DNA of 64,000 bases from Myotis daubentonii (GCF_963259705.1 NC_081842.1:65236787-65300786); one strand, 5' to 3'. Shown: positions 23,776 through 36,639, counted from the first letter of the stretch. Program-made: numbers and translations. The notes: generated by a model from the sequence alone, not told the origin.

Positions 23776-25712
23776 ATATTTACTAAAACCTACAGGTACT
23801 ATCATACTTAATGGTGAGAAATTAAGGGCTTTCTTTCTGATTGAGAAAAGGCAAGAAAGCCCCCCCTCACCATTCCTATGCAGCATCATACTGGATATTC
23901 TAGCCAGTCCAATCAGATAAAGAAAGGGAGGGTCATATATAGATTGTAAAGAAAAAAAGCAAAATGTCATTCCCAGATGACATGTTTACCTATGTAGAAA
24001 ATACCAAAGAGTTGAAAGAAAAAAACCTGGAACTAATAATTGTAGCAAGGTCATATTCTACAAAAGTCAATAGTGGGTATATATATATATATATATATGC
24101 AGTGAACAACTATAATTTGAAAAAAAACACATAATACTATTTCAAATAGCAAAAGATATTGAAATTCTTACATATAAATCTAATGAAATGTGTGCAGGAT
24201 CTCTATATGGGAAACTACAGAATTCTGATGAAAGAAATCAAAGATCTAAATAGAGAGATATTCCATGTTTATGAATTGAAAGATTTGATATTATTAAATG
24301 TCAATTCTTCCTAACTCTATGTATTCACTATAATACTAATAAAAATCCCAACAAGCTATTTTGTAAATATCTATAAAGTGATTCTAAAGTTTATTTAAAA
24401 AGACAAAAGACCCAGAATAGCCAGCACAATCCTGAAGAATAAAAATGGGAAACTGACAACATTCAACTTCAAGATATTAAAAAGCTATAGAAATCAAGAT
24501 ACTGTAGTATCACTGATAAAATAGGCACATTGATAAATGAATCAGAATAGAGAGCCCAGAAATAAAGCCCCACACATAGTCAATTGATCTTTGAAAAAAG
24601 TAGAAAGGCAATTTAATTCACATAAGATAATCTATTCAATAAATGGTGCACAACTGCATGTATATTTGCAAAAATAACATTGGTTTAGACACAGATCTTA
24701 TTCTCTTATATCAAATTAACCCAGAGTTGATTGTACACTTAAGTGCAAAATTCAGAACTATAAAACTTCTAGAAGAACAGTAACAGAAAATCTGGATGAC
24801 CTTGAGTTTGATGATGAGTTTTTGATACAACAAAAGCATGATCCATTAAAGAAAAAAAAATCAGTATGTTAAATTGAAATTTAAAACATCTGCTTATGAA
24901 AGACATTTTAAAGAGAATATGACAAACCACAGACTGGTAGCAAATGTTTTTAAAAGATATATCTGATAAAGGACAAATCCAAAATGTACGAAGTACTCTT
25001 AAAAGTCAGCAATAAGAAAACAAACAATCTGATTTTAAAATGCACCAAAGACCTTAATAGACACTTCTTCAAAGAGTTATACATATGACAAATAAACAGA
25101 TGAAAAGATGCTCCACATCATATGTCATCAGGGTAATGCAAATTAAAACAACAATGAGATACCATTACACACCTATGAGAATGGCTAAAATCCAAAACAT
25201 GGACAACACCAAGTACTGGTGAGGGCTTGGAGCAATAGAAGCTCTCATTCTGGATGGTGGGATTGCAAAATGTTCAGTTACTTTGGAAGACAGTTTGTCA
25301 GTTTCTTACAAAGCTAAATGCAATCTTACCAGATGACCCAGCAATTGTATTTCTGGATATTTACCCTAATTTGAAAATTTATGTTTGCACAAAAGCTTGC
25401 ATGTAAATGTTTGTAGTAGCTTTATTCATAACAAGCCCCAAACCAGAAGTAATCAAGATCTACTTCAATAGGCGAATAAACAAACAAACTGTGATACAAT
25501 CATAAAATGGGATATTATTCAGCAATAAAAAATGAGCCATCAAGCCATAAAATATGGGGGGACCTTACATGTATATGGCTAAGTGAAAACAGCAACCTGA
25601 AAAGGCTACACATAATTTCAGCTACATGATATAATGGAAGAGGCAAAACCATAGAGACACAAAAACATCAGTGGGTGAAAGAAAGAAAAAGGGTTGAAAA
25701 GGTGAAGATTAG

Positions 25713-25734
25713 GGTGGTGGTGGTGGTGGTGGTG

Positions 25735-25784
<50 letters not shown>
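25713..25784. repeat. (GGT)n followed by (GT)n microsatellite in the L1 3'UTR
   Basis: GGT repeats at 25713-25733 run into about 24 GT units at 25737-25784. The antisense frame gives a His/Thr run, which is an artefact. Confidence 0.95.
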
Positions 25785-25786
<2 letters not shown>

Positions 25787-25885
25787 ATGGCAGCAAAACC
25801 ATGCTTTATGATATTAGGCATTATGGTTTTTTTTTCAAAACCTATAAAATTTACAGCACAAAGAGTGAACATTAACTTATGAAAA

Positions 25886-26386
25886 TTAAAAAGAAAAACT
25901 ATAAGGGCAGGAGATTTCATAAGGAATGGAGATTGTGCCTAGTGGATCTAACTAGGATAAAGGTACATATGAAAGGCACTTACTGAAAGGGGTGGGTGCA
26001 AGGTGCTAACCTATGCAACTTTGGAAATGAGTAGCATCTATAAGACCAGAGGCAAAAAGTACCTGCACATAAGCACTATATGTTAGTTGATAAAGTTGTG
26101 CCCCTTGGGAGTATGGGTTAACAATTCTGAAATCCCTTTGTATATCTACTAGAATTGAACAATTAAGTAGTTGGTGAGAACCAGGTTTCTCACTGATGGA
26201 GTGGAAATGTACAGATAAACAATAGGATGGGTCTAGATTGATCATTGTGGTAATGAATTAGAATTGGAGACAGCAGTATAAATTCACGTTTAGCTTAATA
26301 TAGATATAAATGGTTATATATATAAATATTTATAGATACATTCATATATTTCTTGGCTCTGTCAGTGACTCAAAACAGGATGTTAA
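25886..26386. other. no recognised feature
   Basis: No named repeat or plausible exon seen. Confidence 0.4.
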
Positions 26387-26398
26387 AATTACATTTGG

Positions 26399-26607
26399 GT
26401 CAGGCCAGTGTTGCTCAGTGGTTGTGTATCAACCCATGAACCAGAAGGTCACGATTTGATTCCCTGTCAGGACACATGCCTGGGTTACAGGCTTGATCCC
26501 CAGTAGGGGGTATGTAGGAAGTAGCTGATTGATGATTCTCTCTCATCATTGATGTTTCTATCTCTCTCTCTGAAATCAATAATAAAAATAATAATAATAA
26601 TAAATAT
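26399..26607 (+). mobile_element. Ves SINE
   Basis: CAGGCCAGTGTTGCTCAGTG head, TGGGTTACAGGCTTGATCCC body and an ATAATAATAATA tail. The perfect 12-bp target duplication AATTACATTTGG is at 26387-26398 and 26608-26619. Confidence 0.92.
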
Positions 26608-26621
26608 AATTACATTTGGTT

Positions 26622-26848
26622 AAAGCACAGATTTGGAGTTAAACAGAGCTGAGTTTCAAACCTGGCTCCACTATCCACAACCTGTGACCTGAGGGAGTTC
26701 CTTCACTTATTTGAACCCCACTGTTCTCTTCTATAAATTGGGGACAATAGTTTCTTTCTCAGTTTTCTTTTAAAATTTAAATTAGAAAATACACATATAT
26801 CTCAATTTCTGGCACATAGTAAACCCCAATAAATGTCAGATATTATTA
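26622..26848 (+). mobile_element. MIR SINE
   Basis: CACAGATTTGGAGTTAAACA, CAACCTGTGACCTGAGGGAG, TTCTATAAATTGGGGACAAT and TCTGGCACATAGTAAACCCC occur in MIR order. Its 3' end is where the Helitron inserted. Confidence 0.82.
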
Positions 26849-26866
26849 TCTATAATAATAAAAGCA

Positions 26867-27144
26867 TCCTATATAATAAAAGGCTAATATGCAAATTGAC
26901 TGAACAGCAGAATGACTGGTCACTATGACATGCACTGACCACCAGGGGGCAGACGCTCAATGCAGGAGCTGCCCCCTGGTGGTCAGTGCTCTCCCACAGG
27001 GGGAGCGCTGCTCAGCCAGAAGCCCTGCGGCAGCACTAAGCATATCCGACTGCCAGCTTAAGCCCTCTCCCCAGACTGTGAGAGGATGCAGGCTGTGCTG
27101 AGGGATCACCCAGAGTGCACAAATTTCGTGCACCGGGCCTCTAG
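26867..27144 (+). mobile_element. inner HeliBat-type Helitron nested at A|T
   Basis: Starts TCCTATATAATAAAAGGCTA and ends AATTTCGTGCACCGGGCCTC then TAG, close to the HeliBat consensus at both ends. It sits between A (26866) and T (27145) of the outer Helitron. The low decay of its 3' hairpin suggests it is younger than most copies here. Confidence 0.92.
26932..26989. promoter_or_regulatory. inverted pair of CTCF-like core motifs in a Helitron
   Basis: CACTGACCACCAGGGGGCAG and its exact reverse complement form 21-bp arms (26932-26952 and 26969-26989) with a 16-bp spacer. CCACCAGGGGGCAG closely fits the CTCF core consensus, giving two sites facing each other. The sequence is seen; binding is inferred. 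Confidence 0.6.
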
Positions 27145-27273
27145 TAATATGATAATTAGATGGAATGAAGCCAGGGCTGCAGCCGTGGATCGAGGCTGCA
27201 AAGGAGGAATCCAGGCAGCTGCTGTGGCTGTGAAGGCCTACTCTTGCATGACTTTCGTGCATTGGGCCTCTAA

Positions 27274-29983
27274 TTTTAAAATAATAATTAACAAGGCACT
27301 TCATTAATGATTTAATATAGTATTCATTATTTTGCACCATGCCTTTTCATAAGTGAATATAAATAACCTTCTTGTAAAAGGCATGGGTGAAGACACTTGT
27401 ACATCTTATAAGCCTCACTTGGCAAGTTCGGAATTTCTATATCTTTAGCCAGTATTCTTGGATGGCCTCCTTTTCAGTTGATCTTTATGATAAATAAAGG
27501 AACACAGCACTATTCTCTCCCATCTCATCCTGAAACTGAGGCTGCTGCTACCTCACTGTGTGGCAGGAAGTGCTATTAATTAAGGAAAGGTTAAATGCAC
27601 ATTGATTCCAAAAATATAGGGTGATAATTCAAGTCCAAACTTGTTTTCAAATGCAGCACCTTAGAAATAATGAGACCATGAATGGTGTGAATGAAAGGAG
27701 ACATCACATCAGATGATCCCCACAGTCATTGACATTTTTGCATTCATGGAAAGACTAGGTTTCCAGAACCTATGATAATACTGGCTAATCAATAAGCAGA
27801 GGACCTTTGGGACCAGGCGTTTATATAAGCACCCCCATCATTCCCTCCCCACCCCTCATCCCCCCTTACCCCCCCCCCCACACACCCTTTTCTTGAGCAT
27901 TTGAAATTCAGTCTATTCATCAAACAGTCAGAAGATTTTCTTCCATATAAAGCAGTGACAAAGTTTGCATGAGCATTATTGGAAATAAATATTTTATATT
28001 TTTAGTTTTAGACAACCAGCCATTTGGTAATCTCATAAATTTGTGAGCAAGTAGCTACATGGGTGCTGTTTCCAGAATCCAGACATATTAGATACAATGA
28101 AAGATTAATCCATTTGTTAACCAAAGAAAAGGAGAACAGATAAAGAAATAGAGGGGAAAAAGTAGAAACTTACGAGATAATTATCTTTAAAGAGGCAATT
28201 TAAAAGATATAACAAAAATAGGAGTATATAACAGAAGGCTTGACATTGCCTGAGTGCATGGATGCTTATGTGTTGTGCTTGAGACATAAAATACCAAAGA
28301 GAAAAAATAGCAAAAGAAGAGAGCACGTGTGAGGGGCAGTACATTTTTTAAATTGAAGCAATACATTATACCTGAAATCTCCCCAGAGACCTGTAAATAG
28401 GAAACTGAAAGCATTTCCTTCTATTTATTTTATAAGTACAATAAACTTTATCAGCTTTTAGTATTGGAAACGTGCAATATTTATAGGCTGCTTACTTTCG
28501 ATGCTATTCGGGAGATAGTATCAGGAGGCTAATGAAAAAGAAAATTGGGGTGGGGTTAGGGGTCTTTTTTTCTCCTCTCCAACAATCAAGATTTTTCATA
28601 AAGATTTATCATGTTGCTTCCTGGTCCATTCACCAGAGTCAACATGAGGTGCTCTGTCTAGCCTGTGATACAATTGGGTTGGCCACAGGCACACCACTTC
28701 CTGGCTCTACAGAAGGTCATTACAGATAGACTACTTGCACCAACACAATAATAATTGTTCTCTAGGCCTCCCATGAGGAGACATTAATAGAAAATAAAAA
28801 AGAAGACTTGAGATGACTCTGCACCACGTGGCCAGATCAATAAAGAATGGTTCTTTGTAAAGTCACTATCTAACAGGAGTCTTCAACCACGTGTCAATGC
28901 CAACAGTTGATGTGGTGCTCTGGACATTAAGAGCAGACAAGTTTAGACTTAGATGCAAAGAACAGTTCATCCAGGACTTAAATCTCTTTGTATCATACAA
29001 ATTTCAAGTTGTGGACCAAGGGTCATAAAGTTAAAACCTAAGTACTCTCAAATAACCTTTACAAAAGTATTCCCAGTATCATTACACTTCTGGTGGGACA
29101 AAAATGTTCTTGCCAGGTACCATGTATTTATGTGGCCTTAAAAGACTCCCAAAACATAAGGAGATGCATGGATAGTGCCTGCTGTCACCTCTCAATCTTA
29201 CAGATCTTTGTACCATATCACTCAACTGTTTTTACCTTTACATTCATTGGCACTGTCTTGGTATTGTCATTGAGTTAGCAAAATTGCTCAAAATTTGGCT
29301 TAAGCTGTTTCTAAATCTGTCTTAATATACCTATTGCTCATATTTTAATAAAGGTCCATGTTTAATAAATTAGAAATTCAGGAAAAATAAACTAATTTTA
29401 ACATTTTATATAACTGCTGGAATTTATAAAAAGAATTCAAAACCAACACTTTAAAATCTCAAATCCTTTGAAAGTCTGCTTTGAAGACAATTAAAATTAA
29501 TACTAAAATTTAAAAAAAAGTTAAACATAAAAATAAAGAGAAGAAACTTGTGTCAGAGCAAGTAATAAATATGTTCTATGAATTGAGTCTGGAGACGATT
29601 GCAGAGGGAAGTTTAGACAGAAACTAGACTGGACGTTATTATGAAGACATCTGGCAAGGGTACCAAGTACCAATAGCCTACAGCCCGTCAACAGTCAGTT
29701 CTGGTCAGTTAATCAGGGACAAATACTGCACATGGGAATTATGTAATAAGTCACTGTATTTAATGCCCAAATCTCTTTAGAGTTTTCCAAGTCTCACTAC
29801 CTAGAGTAGAGTCAGAGTATACTGTCAGCCAGAATAATAGTTCCTGAGATCCTGGATGACAAGACCAAAGTATTTTGCAGTTACTCTCAGATAATGCACC
29901 CTAGAACTACAAGGAGAAATATATTAAATGAAGTTTGTCTTGATTATGTTTTACTTTTTTGTTGCTTTTTTATTTTATCTTGA
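27274..29983. other. mostly unassigned, single-copy-looking DNA
   Basis: I recognise no clear repeats beyond a C-rich low-complexity patch at 27838-27886. Open frames are short and lack splice context. No gene is called. Confidence 0.45.
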
Positions 29984-30606
29984 ATGGATAACTGCACATA
30001 TCCCACAGTGAAGAGAGTAGAAGACTATATTATGTCTCCACCCCGCCAGTTCCATTGTAAGACACGGTTCCAAATCTCTGGTCCATTCGAGAGCCCCCCA
30101 AACTTCCAGAAATTAGGATCTGTGCTGGAATTTGGATCAGCTCTTTCAGAGGTTACTGATGGAGGTGGGTGAATCCTATTTAAGCCTTTGCAGGTTCCAA
30201 TCCATCCTAGGAAACTAACAGAGTTTGATTTCATTCAAATTCCCCCTAAAATGAATGCTTCAGGAGGACAGGGGGTTGGATGCTTTGTTCAGTATGCTTC
30301 ATGTCCACTGTTTCACACTCAATACATATTTATTAAATAAATTAATGAACTTTCTTGGAGTTTATAAGAAGGTGTAATTATGTCTCAGGTTTCCTGGGAA
30401 TTGTGAGAAGGCCTGGGGGCCAGTGGGGATGGCTGGGTTGGGAAGGGAATGTTGGCAGGTACAGCACTATTTAATAGGTCAGCTGCATTATTAAAAATAC
30501 TCTAACAATAGTACAGGTCCTTGGAAGTAATAAATTATACACACTTATTACATTATTAAATTTAGTCCATATTACATCTTTGTTCTTTCTTTTCGCTTAT
30601 CTCTAG

Positions 30607-30636
30607 GCCAAAGAACGAGAGGGTAAAATTTTGCAG
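30607..30636 (+). other. candidate 30-nt microexon
   Basis: A pyrimidine-rich tract ending TTTTCGCTTATCTCTAG is followed by 30 nt and then GTAAGAAAT, a near-consensus donor. The 30 nt is open in phase 0 (AKEREGKILQ) and phase 1 (PKNERVKFC) and is a multiple of 3. No repeat is recognised around it. I cannot tie it to a known gene, and a chance AG...GT pair in non-coding DNA remains likely enough to keep confidence low. Confidence 0.3.
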
Positions 30637-32979
30637 GTAAGAAATAACAGGATATGAAAATCAGTTCTCCATTCTTTGAAATTTAGCAAATATCAGAAGA
30701 TCTAAACAATAGAAATGGTTTCAATGAAGCATCTTTTTGCGAGCTTGACCAAGCTTTCCCTCTAAAGAATTTTTTTTAACCATTGTTAGAGACCACTTTC
30801 ATGTAATAAAATTATAGCAGGCTGAGTCAAATACAAACAAAATTAATTCAGCCAAATGACACTAACACAGACTGTACAGATGTATAACTGAACAGAGAAA
30901 ATGGTCTGCTGTTTGGGGCTGGTTTTCCTAATATCACCATTATCATAAAGCCCTTAGCCATTTCGTCTATGTGATGGGCTGTTTCTATTGAAATGGCAGC
31001 TATTAGCTGAATTCTTCTCAATGTTACCTGGTGGCTGCTCTCACCTGAGAGGTTGTAGTGTTTTTCTTTTCACTTAGGAACAGATGTGCTATTCCAATGA
31101 GAATCTTTGATCATCCATATACCATATGTGGGGAATATTAAAGCAACCTCAGAACAGCCTTTGTGACTTGAAATATACTAGCCCATAGTAATCTAGCTGA
31201 GTGACACAAAAACACAATAGTAAACCATCAATAACCACAAGCTTGGGGCACATCTCACTTTAAGCAGAAACTGTACCTTCCAGAAATTTGCTCTTTCTAG
31301 CATAATGTGACTCCTGAGGGTCCCATACCACTGGTGCTACCGCAGTGGAAATGAACTGTCAGGAATATGTAGTCTACAGTGTGCTCTCCTATGTCAGTTT
31401 CAAATATTATGCAACAAACTTGGAATTCCTAGAAGTCTAAATGCCTTCTTGTCATATTTGTGTCCTTATCACTGAAGGTCTATACATATAAATTTGTTTA
31501 TAAAAATTATATAAATTACAAGTACGTATAATAAGGTTACGGCTTTATAACCTTCATAATCATTATTGCATTACATTAAACCTGAATGTTAATTGATGAT
31601 TTAATTTTAAAACATTCAATTATATTAAAAACTTATCTATATCTATCCATATTTCTATTTACCTGGTCAAAGTATGAGAGTTAATGTATAAATATAAACC
31701 TGTTTGAGTCCATAGAGTTTAGATGATAACTATAGTCAAATATCCAGCAAAAGAAAAAACAGATAAAGAATGAGTTCCAATATGAACAGTGTTTAATTGA
31801 AATGAGGTTTATTAACTGAATAAAACTGATAAATTTAGTGATAATGTTAAATACTTGGTTATTTGATGCCAAATAGCAATTTAGAAGTACTTAGGAATTT
31901 ATCTAAATTTTTCCTAATAACTTAAAATTTTTATCTCTTAATAAAACATTTTGCTTCCTGACTATATATTAGCATTTTAATAGTCACGGCTATTGCATAC
32001 AAGATTGAAGAACCCAAGATAACCATAGCTTTGAGGCCAACATGGAGTCAGAGGAATTTTATCAGCAGGGTAGGTGTCTGCTTAGGCTTGTTCTGCTTAC
32101 ATCGTGGGACTTTGGTGCAGTTTCCCAATCAGAGCTTCCAAGCCATATGTGACTCTAGGCCATAAAACCTGTAGTGTTTCAAGCATTCTCATTTCAACCT
32201 CGGGAAATTACATTAGATGAGATCCTATGATGGACTTCATAGTCTGAGGCCATTTCAACTGAGAGAAATTGTAAATGTACCAGTAGCTCCCAAGCCACAT
32301 TCTGAAAGGAACATGCCCCAGAGCCAACTGTGTCTGACTCAGTCCATTTTATTAAGTAAAATGTTCCTTTCATCTACAATTGATTAAATAAGAAACCAAA
32401 CAGCTGTACCCTTCTTGGGCCAAGATAAGGTGCCATATTTCTTTATACTCAATCTCCACAGTTCCAGGAAATCACTTCACCTAATCATTGATTCTATCTA
32501 TTCTCATCAGCATTTTTTAAAATGTTGGTTAGAAGAGCCAACCTAACTTTCTCAATTACTCTAAGAATCATTTGCCATATTCCCTAGCAGAAGAAATGAA
32601 AGATGTGTTTTAGAAGCCAGTGAGTAGGTCACAAAGACTCTGGGAGTCATCGTCGTTTTTTATTAATTATTCGTGAAATAGCAGCTACTTACTGTAGGAA
32701 TAGACTTAGAAAAAGGCATAGATCTTAGTCAAGAAGCTAATGACCTATGTCAGACAGACAGAGCAATTTAGTCATAAAATACATCTGCAAAAAGGTGGAT
32801 CTTAAACTCAGGTTGGAGTGGTGCCTTGGATTCTTTTTAATTTGGAAGGGATGTGGAGGAAAAACTTCAATGACGGAGAATCAGTGAAGCTATTCACCAA
32901 GGAAATGAGAAATTTAGTTATCCAGAAGGCTCAGGAACTCTTTTATAATTTTATTCATTTATTTGATTCACAAAATTTA
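30637..32979. other. no recognised feature
   Basis: AT-rich DNA with no repeat I can name. 31960-32460 is less AT-rich and could hold conserved non-coding sequence, but only alignment would show that. Confidence 0.4.
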
Positions 32980-32984
32980 TCACA

Positions 32985-33155
32985 TCTTGCACAAGGATGT
33001 GCCGATGATACAATATCTCCCTACCCTGCCCCAGAATATACACATTATATATTAATTCTTCAATTTGGAAGCCAGTTCTTATACCTATTAAAGTATAGGG
33101 CACATAGTATATGCTCAGTAAATGCTTGTTGAATGAATAAATAAATGAAAATTTA
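32985..33155 (+). mobile_element. MIR/L2-class 3' end
   Basis: GGGCACATAGTATATGCTCA then GTAAATGCTTGTTGAATGAA and an (AATA)n tail is the shared MIR/L2 3' end. The upstream part is too diverged to separate the two. Confidence 0.65.
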
Positions 33156-34489
33156 GTTCTTTCAAGTATAATATGTACCATGGAAGGCATAATAAGTCCT
33201 GAACATTTTTTTTTAATGTGGCAAAGGGAGAGACCTGAGCAAGCAGAGTTCAATAAACTGAGCCCCAGCCAGGCATAGTGAGGATATGTTGCTCTAGGCC
33301 TTAAAATGTAATTCCTCCTGTCATATTTTGAAGATATTTCAATAAAAATGCAAACTGCTTCTCAGTGATTAAATTGACAATGGCTTTAAATTTTTTATAA
33401 AGTTGGGATTGGACATGAAACAGTCATTTTATTTGTATCATACATATGAAAATTAATTTGCATTTTGCAATGTTTCTTAGTTTTAAGATGATATCGAGAT
33501 ATCTGTATAGCTTCAGAAATGTTTCCACATTTTCATAATTCAATAAGAACAGGACTGTATATAATTTACACCTGGGTAGATTATGAGCAATATGAGCCAG
33601 ATTAAAGATTAGTGGGAAGATAGACAGCCAAGACAAAAGAGGAGGCCACCAAAAGAAAAAATGAGACAAAGCTGAAAATAGCATTTTCTATCCTCTCCGT
33701 AGTTCTCTATGCTTGATATGCATGAAGAAATTGAGCTTAAGTCTAAATTGTAAGGTTAGCTCCGTTCTGATATTCTAACACAGCCAGATCCCCATGTACT
33801 CATTGAATGTCAACATTAGCCATACTTCATTTGTTTTCTGGGGTAAACTCACAAATTAAGCTCTAGAGGTACAATTGTCTATACTTTTATTCCTAGCCTT
33901 GGAATGGAACAGAAAGAATAAACAGCCTAAGGAATCCACAGCTTGATTAGGTATAAAGACAAAGGCACAATGACAACTAATACACCAGGGCCCCAGTGGT
34001 GGGAAACAAGGTAAAATTGAAGTGATTTCTCTGAGAACTTATTGATGAGCAAGGGTGTTGGTAACTCATTTTGTCTATTTCCTACAATGTCATTTTTCTG
34101 AACTCTGCACTTGAACCCTAAATATGTCTTCCACTCCATCTCCAACTGATTTGGTGAATGATGCAGGAAGCTGATTTGTGAAAATCCATCTGTATTTTAA
34201 TGGTATGTCAATGGAATCTTGACTTATTGAGATACCAGATTCAGGTTTCTCTGCGACAGGATTCTAACTAGAAATAACATTGTAACCATAGAAACTCCTA
34301 TTCAATGAATGGTCTTAGGAGAAACAACATCACAATACTATTCAAAAAAGCAGAAAAGCAGGGAGAATTTCCTGACAAATTCGAAATAGAGGAGGATGTT
34401 TCTCAACATAAAAGCACTGTTACATTCTTAGATAGGAGGGTTCAGATTATTTTCTAACTCTTACAACAAGTAAACATCTTTCTACTGTT
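33156..34489. other. no recognised feature
   Basis: No named repeat, RNA gene or exon-like block seen. Confidence 0.4.
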
Positions 34490-35200
34490 CCTTCAGTCAG
34501 CAAATATTTTTGGAATGCTAACCACATCCCGAGCACGGTTCTAGGCACTGCAATAAACAAAGCAGACCAAGTGGTAGATGCAAAGAAGAGTAACACAGGG
34601 AGATAGAGTATTATGATATTTCAAGAGGATGCTACTTATTAAAGGATAACCGAGAAAGACCACATAAAGGTCACATTTAAGCTGATGCCTGAAGAAAGTA
34701 AGAAAACAAACAAAGCAGATTTCTCATTCTGGCTGAAGAGAACAGTAGGTGTAAAGGCCCTGCAGTGAGGAGGTCTATGGTACTGGAATACAGGAAAGGA
34801 GGGTGAAAGAGTTGGGTGATGAGAGTAGTGGAAGCAGATCATGTAAAAACACACAGGCCATGGAAAGGACTTGGGCTTTTACTTTGCATGATAAAGGAAT
34901 TGTTTGCAGGACTTATCCAGGGGAGTACTGTGTCTTGATTTTTTAACAATTACATTAGGTGCTATATGGAGATTAAATAGTAGTGGGGACCAGGTGAGAG
35001 GCAGGGAGACCAATTAAGGATGTGATGACAATAGTCTAGAAAAGAGGAGACAGTGACTTGGGCAGAATGCTACCAATAAACAAGGTAGTAGTAGGATTAT
35101 TAACATATTTTGAAGGCAGAATTGACAGGATTCGCTGATGAAATAAATGAGAGTGACTAGCACAATACATTATTTGCAGGAGTGAATAAGTAAATATTGA
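34490..35200 (+). mobile_element. ancient mammal-wide repeat, family unassigned
   Basis: CAGTCAGCAAATATTTTTGG, GAGCACGGTTCTAGGCACTG, GTGTAAAGGCCCTGCAGTGA, GGACTTGGGCTTTTACTTTG and GAGAGGCAGGGAGACCAATT follow the order of a known old interspersed repeat, but I cannot name it. 53860-54200 shares its start. Confidence 0.45.
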
Positions 35201-35399
35201 TCAAATTTTTAAATTAGTCAAATGCAATTTGCTTATTTTTCTAGAGAAAACTAAAGTTTAGAGAAGTAAAACTATTACTTGTTTACAGAACAATAAAATT
35301 TTGCATTTACATAGTAGGCTTCTTTCATGGTATTTATGATGATCTCACATGATCTTTCAACATGTAAACTTGTCTAGAGTATGGTACAGTCCCCAATTA

Positions 35400-35745
35400 T
35401 TCAATTAAACATGAAGGTACCTTGCAGCTGTCATTAAAGCCATAAATGGACTTAAAATAGGGGAGATTATTCTAGATGATCTGGGTAAGCCTGACTCTAT
35501 CAGTTTAAAGGCCTTTGAGAGCAAAGAGGAAAATTCCCTGATGAAGAAGAAATTCTGCCTGTGAACTTCAGCTTCAGCCCTTGCCTAAGAGGTCTCAACC
35601 TGCCCTTCCTCATGGCCTTCACTATGGATTTCAGACTTGCCTCACCTGCCCCCATAATCACATAAGCTAATATCTTACAATAATCTCTTAATGTAATCTC
35701 CTACTGGTTCTGTTTCTCTGGTTGAACCCTGACTGATAGTGCTCA
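35400..35745 (+). mobile_element. MLT1-like LTR (ERVL-MaLR)
   Basis: TGATCTGGGTAAGCCTGACT, GAAGAAATTCTGCCTGTGAA, CATAATCACATAAGCTAATA and the 3' block GGTTCTGTTTCTCTGG then TTGAACCCTGACTGATAG fit an old MaLR LTR. Confidence 0.65.
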
Positions 35746-36639
35746 TATAAATTTTTCCAATATAAACTACCAAAGAGAAATAAGTTATTAGTCAACTGTT
35801 AGAGCTAATATTAACTCTTGTGGTCCACTTTCCTAGTTTAGATAAATACAAAACATACGGTTGGAAATAAATTTAGCTATTTTCATACAAATAAGATGAT
35901 TGATAACATGTTTATGCAGAGTCATCATGGGATAAGAGTAAAATTTTAAGACTGGCAATGAGTCAGGAATGTCCAGTTGTGTTTGAGAGAGTCATCTTAA
36001 TAACAGAATGTATAATTAGTAGTATAGGTTGTATGAATTATATTTTGGGGACTACTTGTCTCCATCTACCCGCCCCCCTCTCAAGGTAGGTTGAATAGAA
36101 GAAATTGGTCATGAGGTAGAGAAGGAAGGGCCAGGCAGATGCAAAGGCCAATAGATACAATGGCGAGAACACTGAATTGGGAGCCACAAAATTTGGGTTC
36201 TTACTCTGATTTCTATTTTTGTTATGTTATTTTGATCATCAGGAAAAGGGTCACATTTAGAGTATCTGGGAACAGTGCAGGTTGCTGTAACACCTGGATA
36301 TTGACTGAAACTGAAATCAGGAGAGGGGTAGCATCAGGAAGACCCCTTCATACTTGCTGCCTCACTCTTACTGGGCCTCTGCTTCTTTGCCCAGCCACTT
36401 GCTTATTTATTTGCATTACTCACAGCTTTTGCCTTCATTGCCCAAAAGGTCGAGAAACAGCTGTGACCATCTGAAGCTCTATTCATTAGGAGTATTTCCT
36501 CACATTGCTGACTCTCAGGACACCTAGATTGGGACTCTAAGGTAGGGACAGTACATTTTCAGCTTGCACCCACATACAGAACCAAATCATCCAAGAACCA
36601 GGTTTGTCCTTTCATTCCTGTATCCATCGGTCAAAGGGG
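35746..36639. other. no recognised feature
   Basis: It may contain worn 3' sequence of the ERVL-like insertion that follows. The frame at 36139-36474 (111 codons) shows no domain. Confidence 0.35.

Larger units (their letters stand above)
22660..25885 (+). mobile_element. decayed L1 (ORF2 and 3'UTR), sense, split by a Ves SINE
   Basis: Sense L1 ORF2 DNA: GAATACTATGAACAACTTTA, AAAGCACCAGGCTCAGGTGG, TACCAAGTGTTGAAAGAAGA, ACTCAAACCAGATAAAGACA, GGATATTATTCAGCAATAAA. The 3'UTR block TTTACAGCACAAAGAGTGAA is at about 25850. Frequent stops and indels mean reverse transcriptase is not encoded intact. Confidence 0.88.
26849..27273 (+). mobile_element. outer Helitron, interrupted by an inner Helitron
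   Basis: The 5' end TCTATAATAATAAAAGCA (26849-26866) continues after the inner element as TAATATGATAATTAGATGG (27145 on), matching the 5' end of Helitron B in reverse. The 3' end ACTTTCGTGCATTGGGCCTC then TAA is at 27273. Host A (26848) and T (27274) flank it. Without the insert it is 147 bp. Confidence 0.88.

Noticed and set aside
30009..30164. 156-nt exon-like block with an acceptor (CCCACAG) and donor (GAG|GTGGGT)
   Set aside because: The acceptor tract is weak, the antisense frame is equally open, and splicing it in frame to the 30-nt block at 30607 gives an immediate stop.
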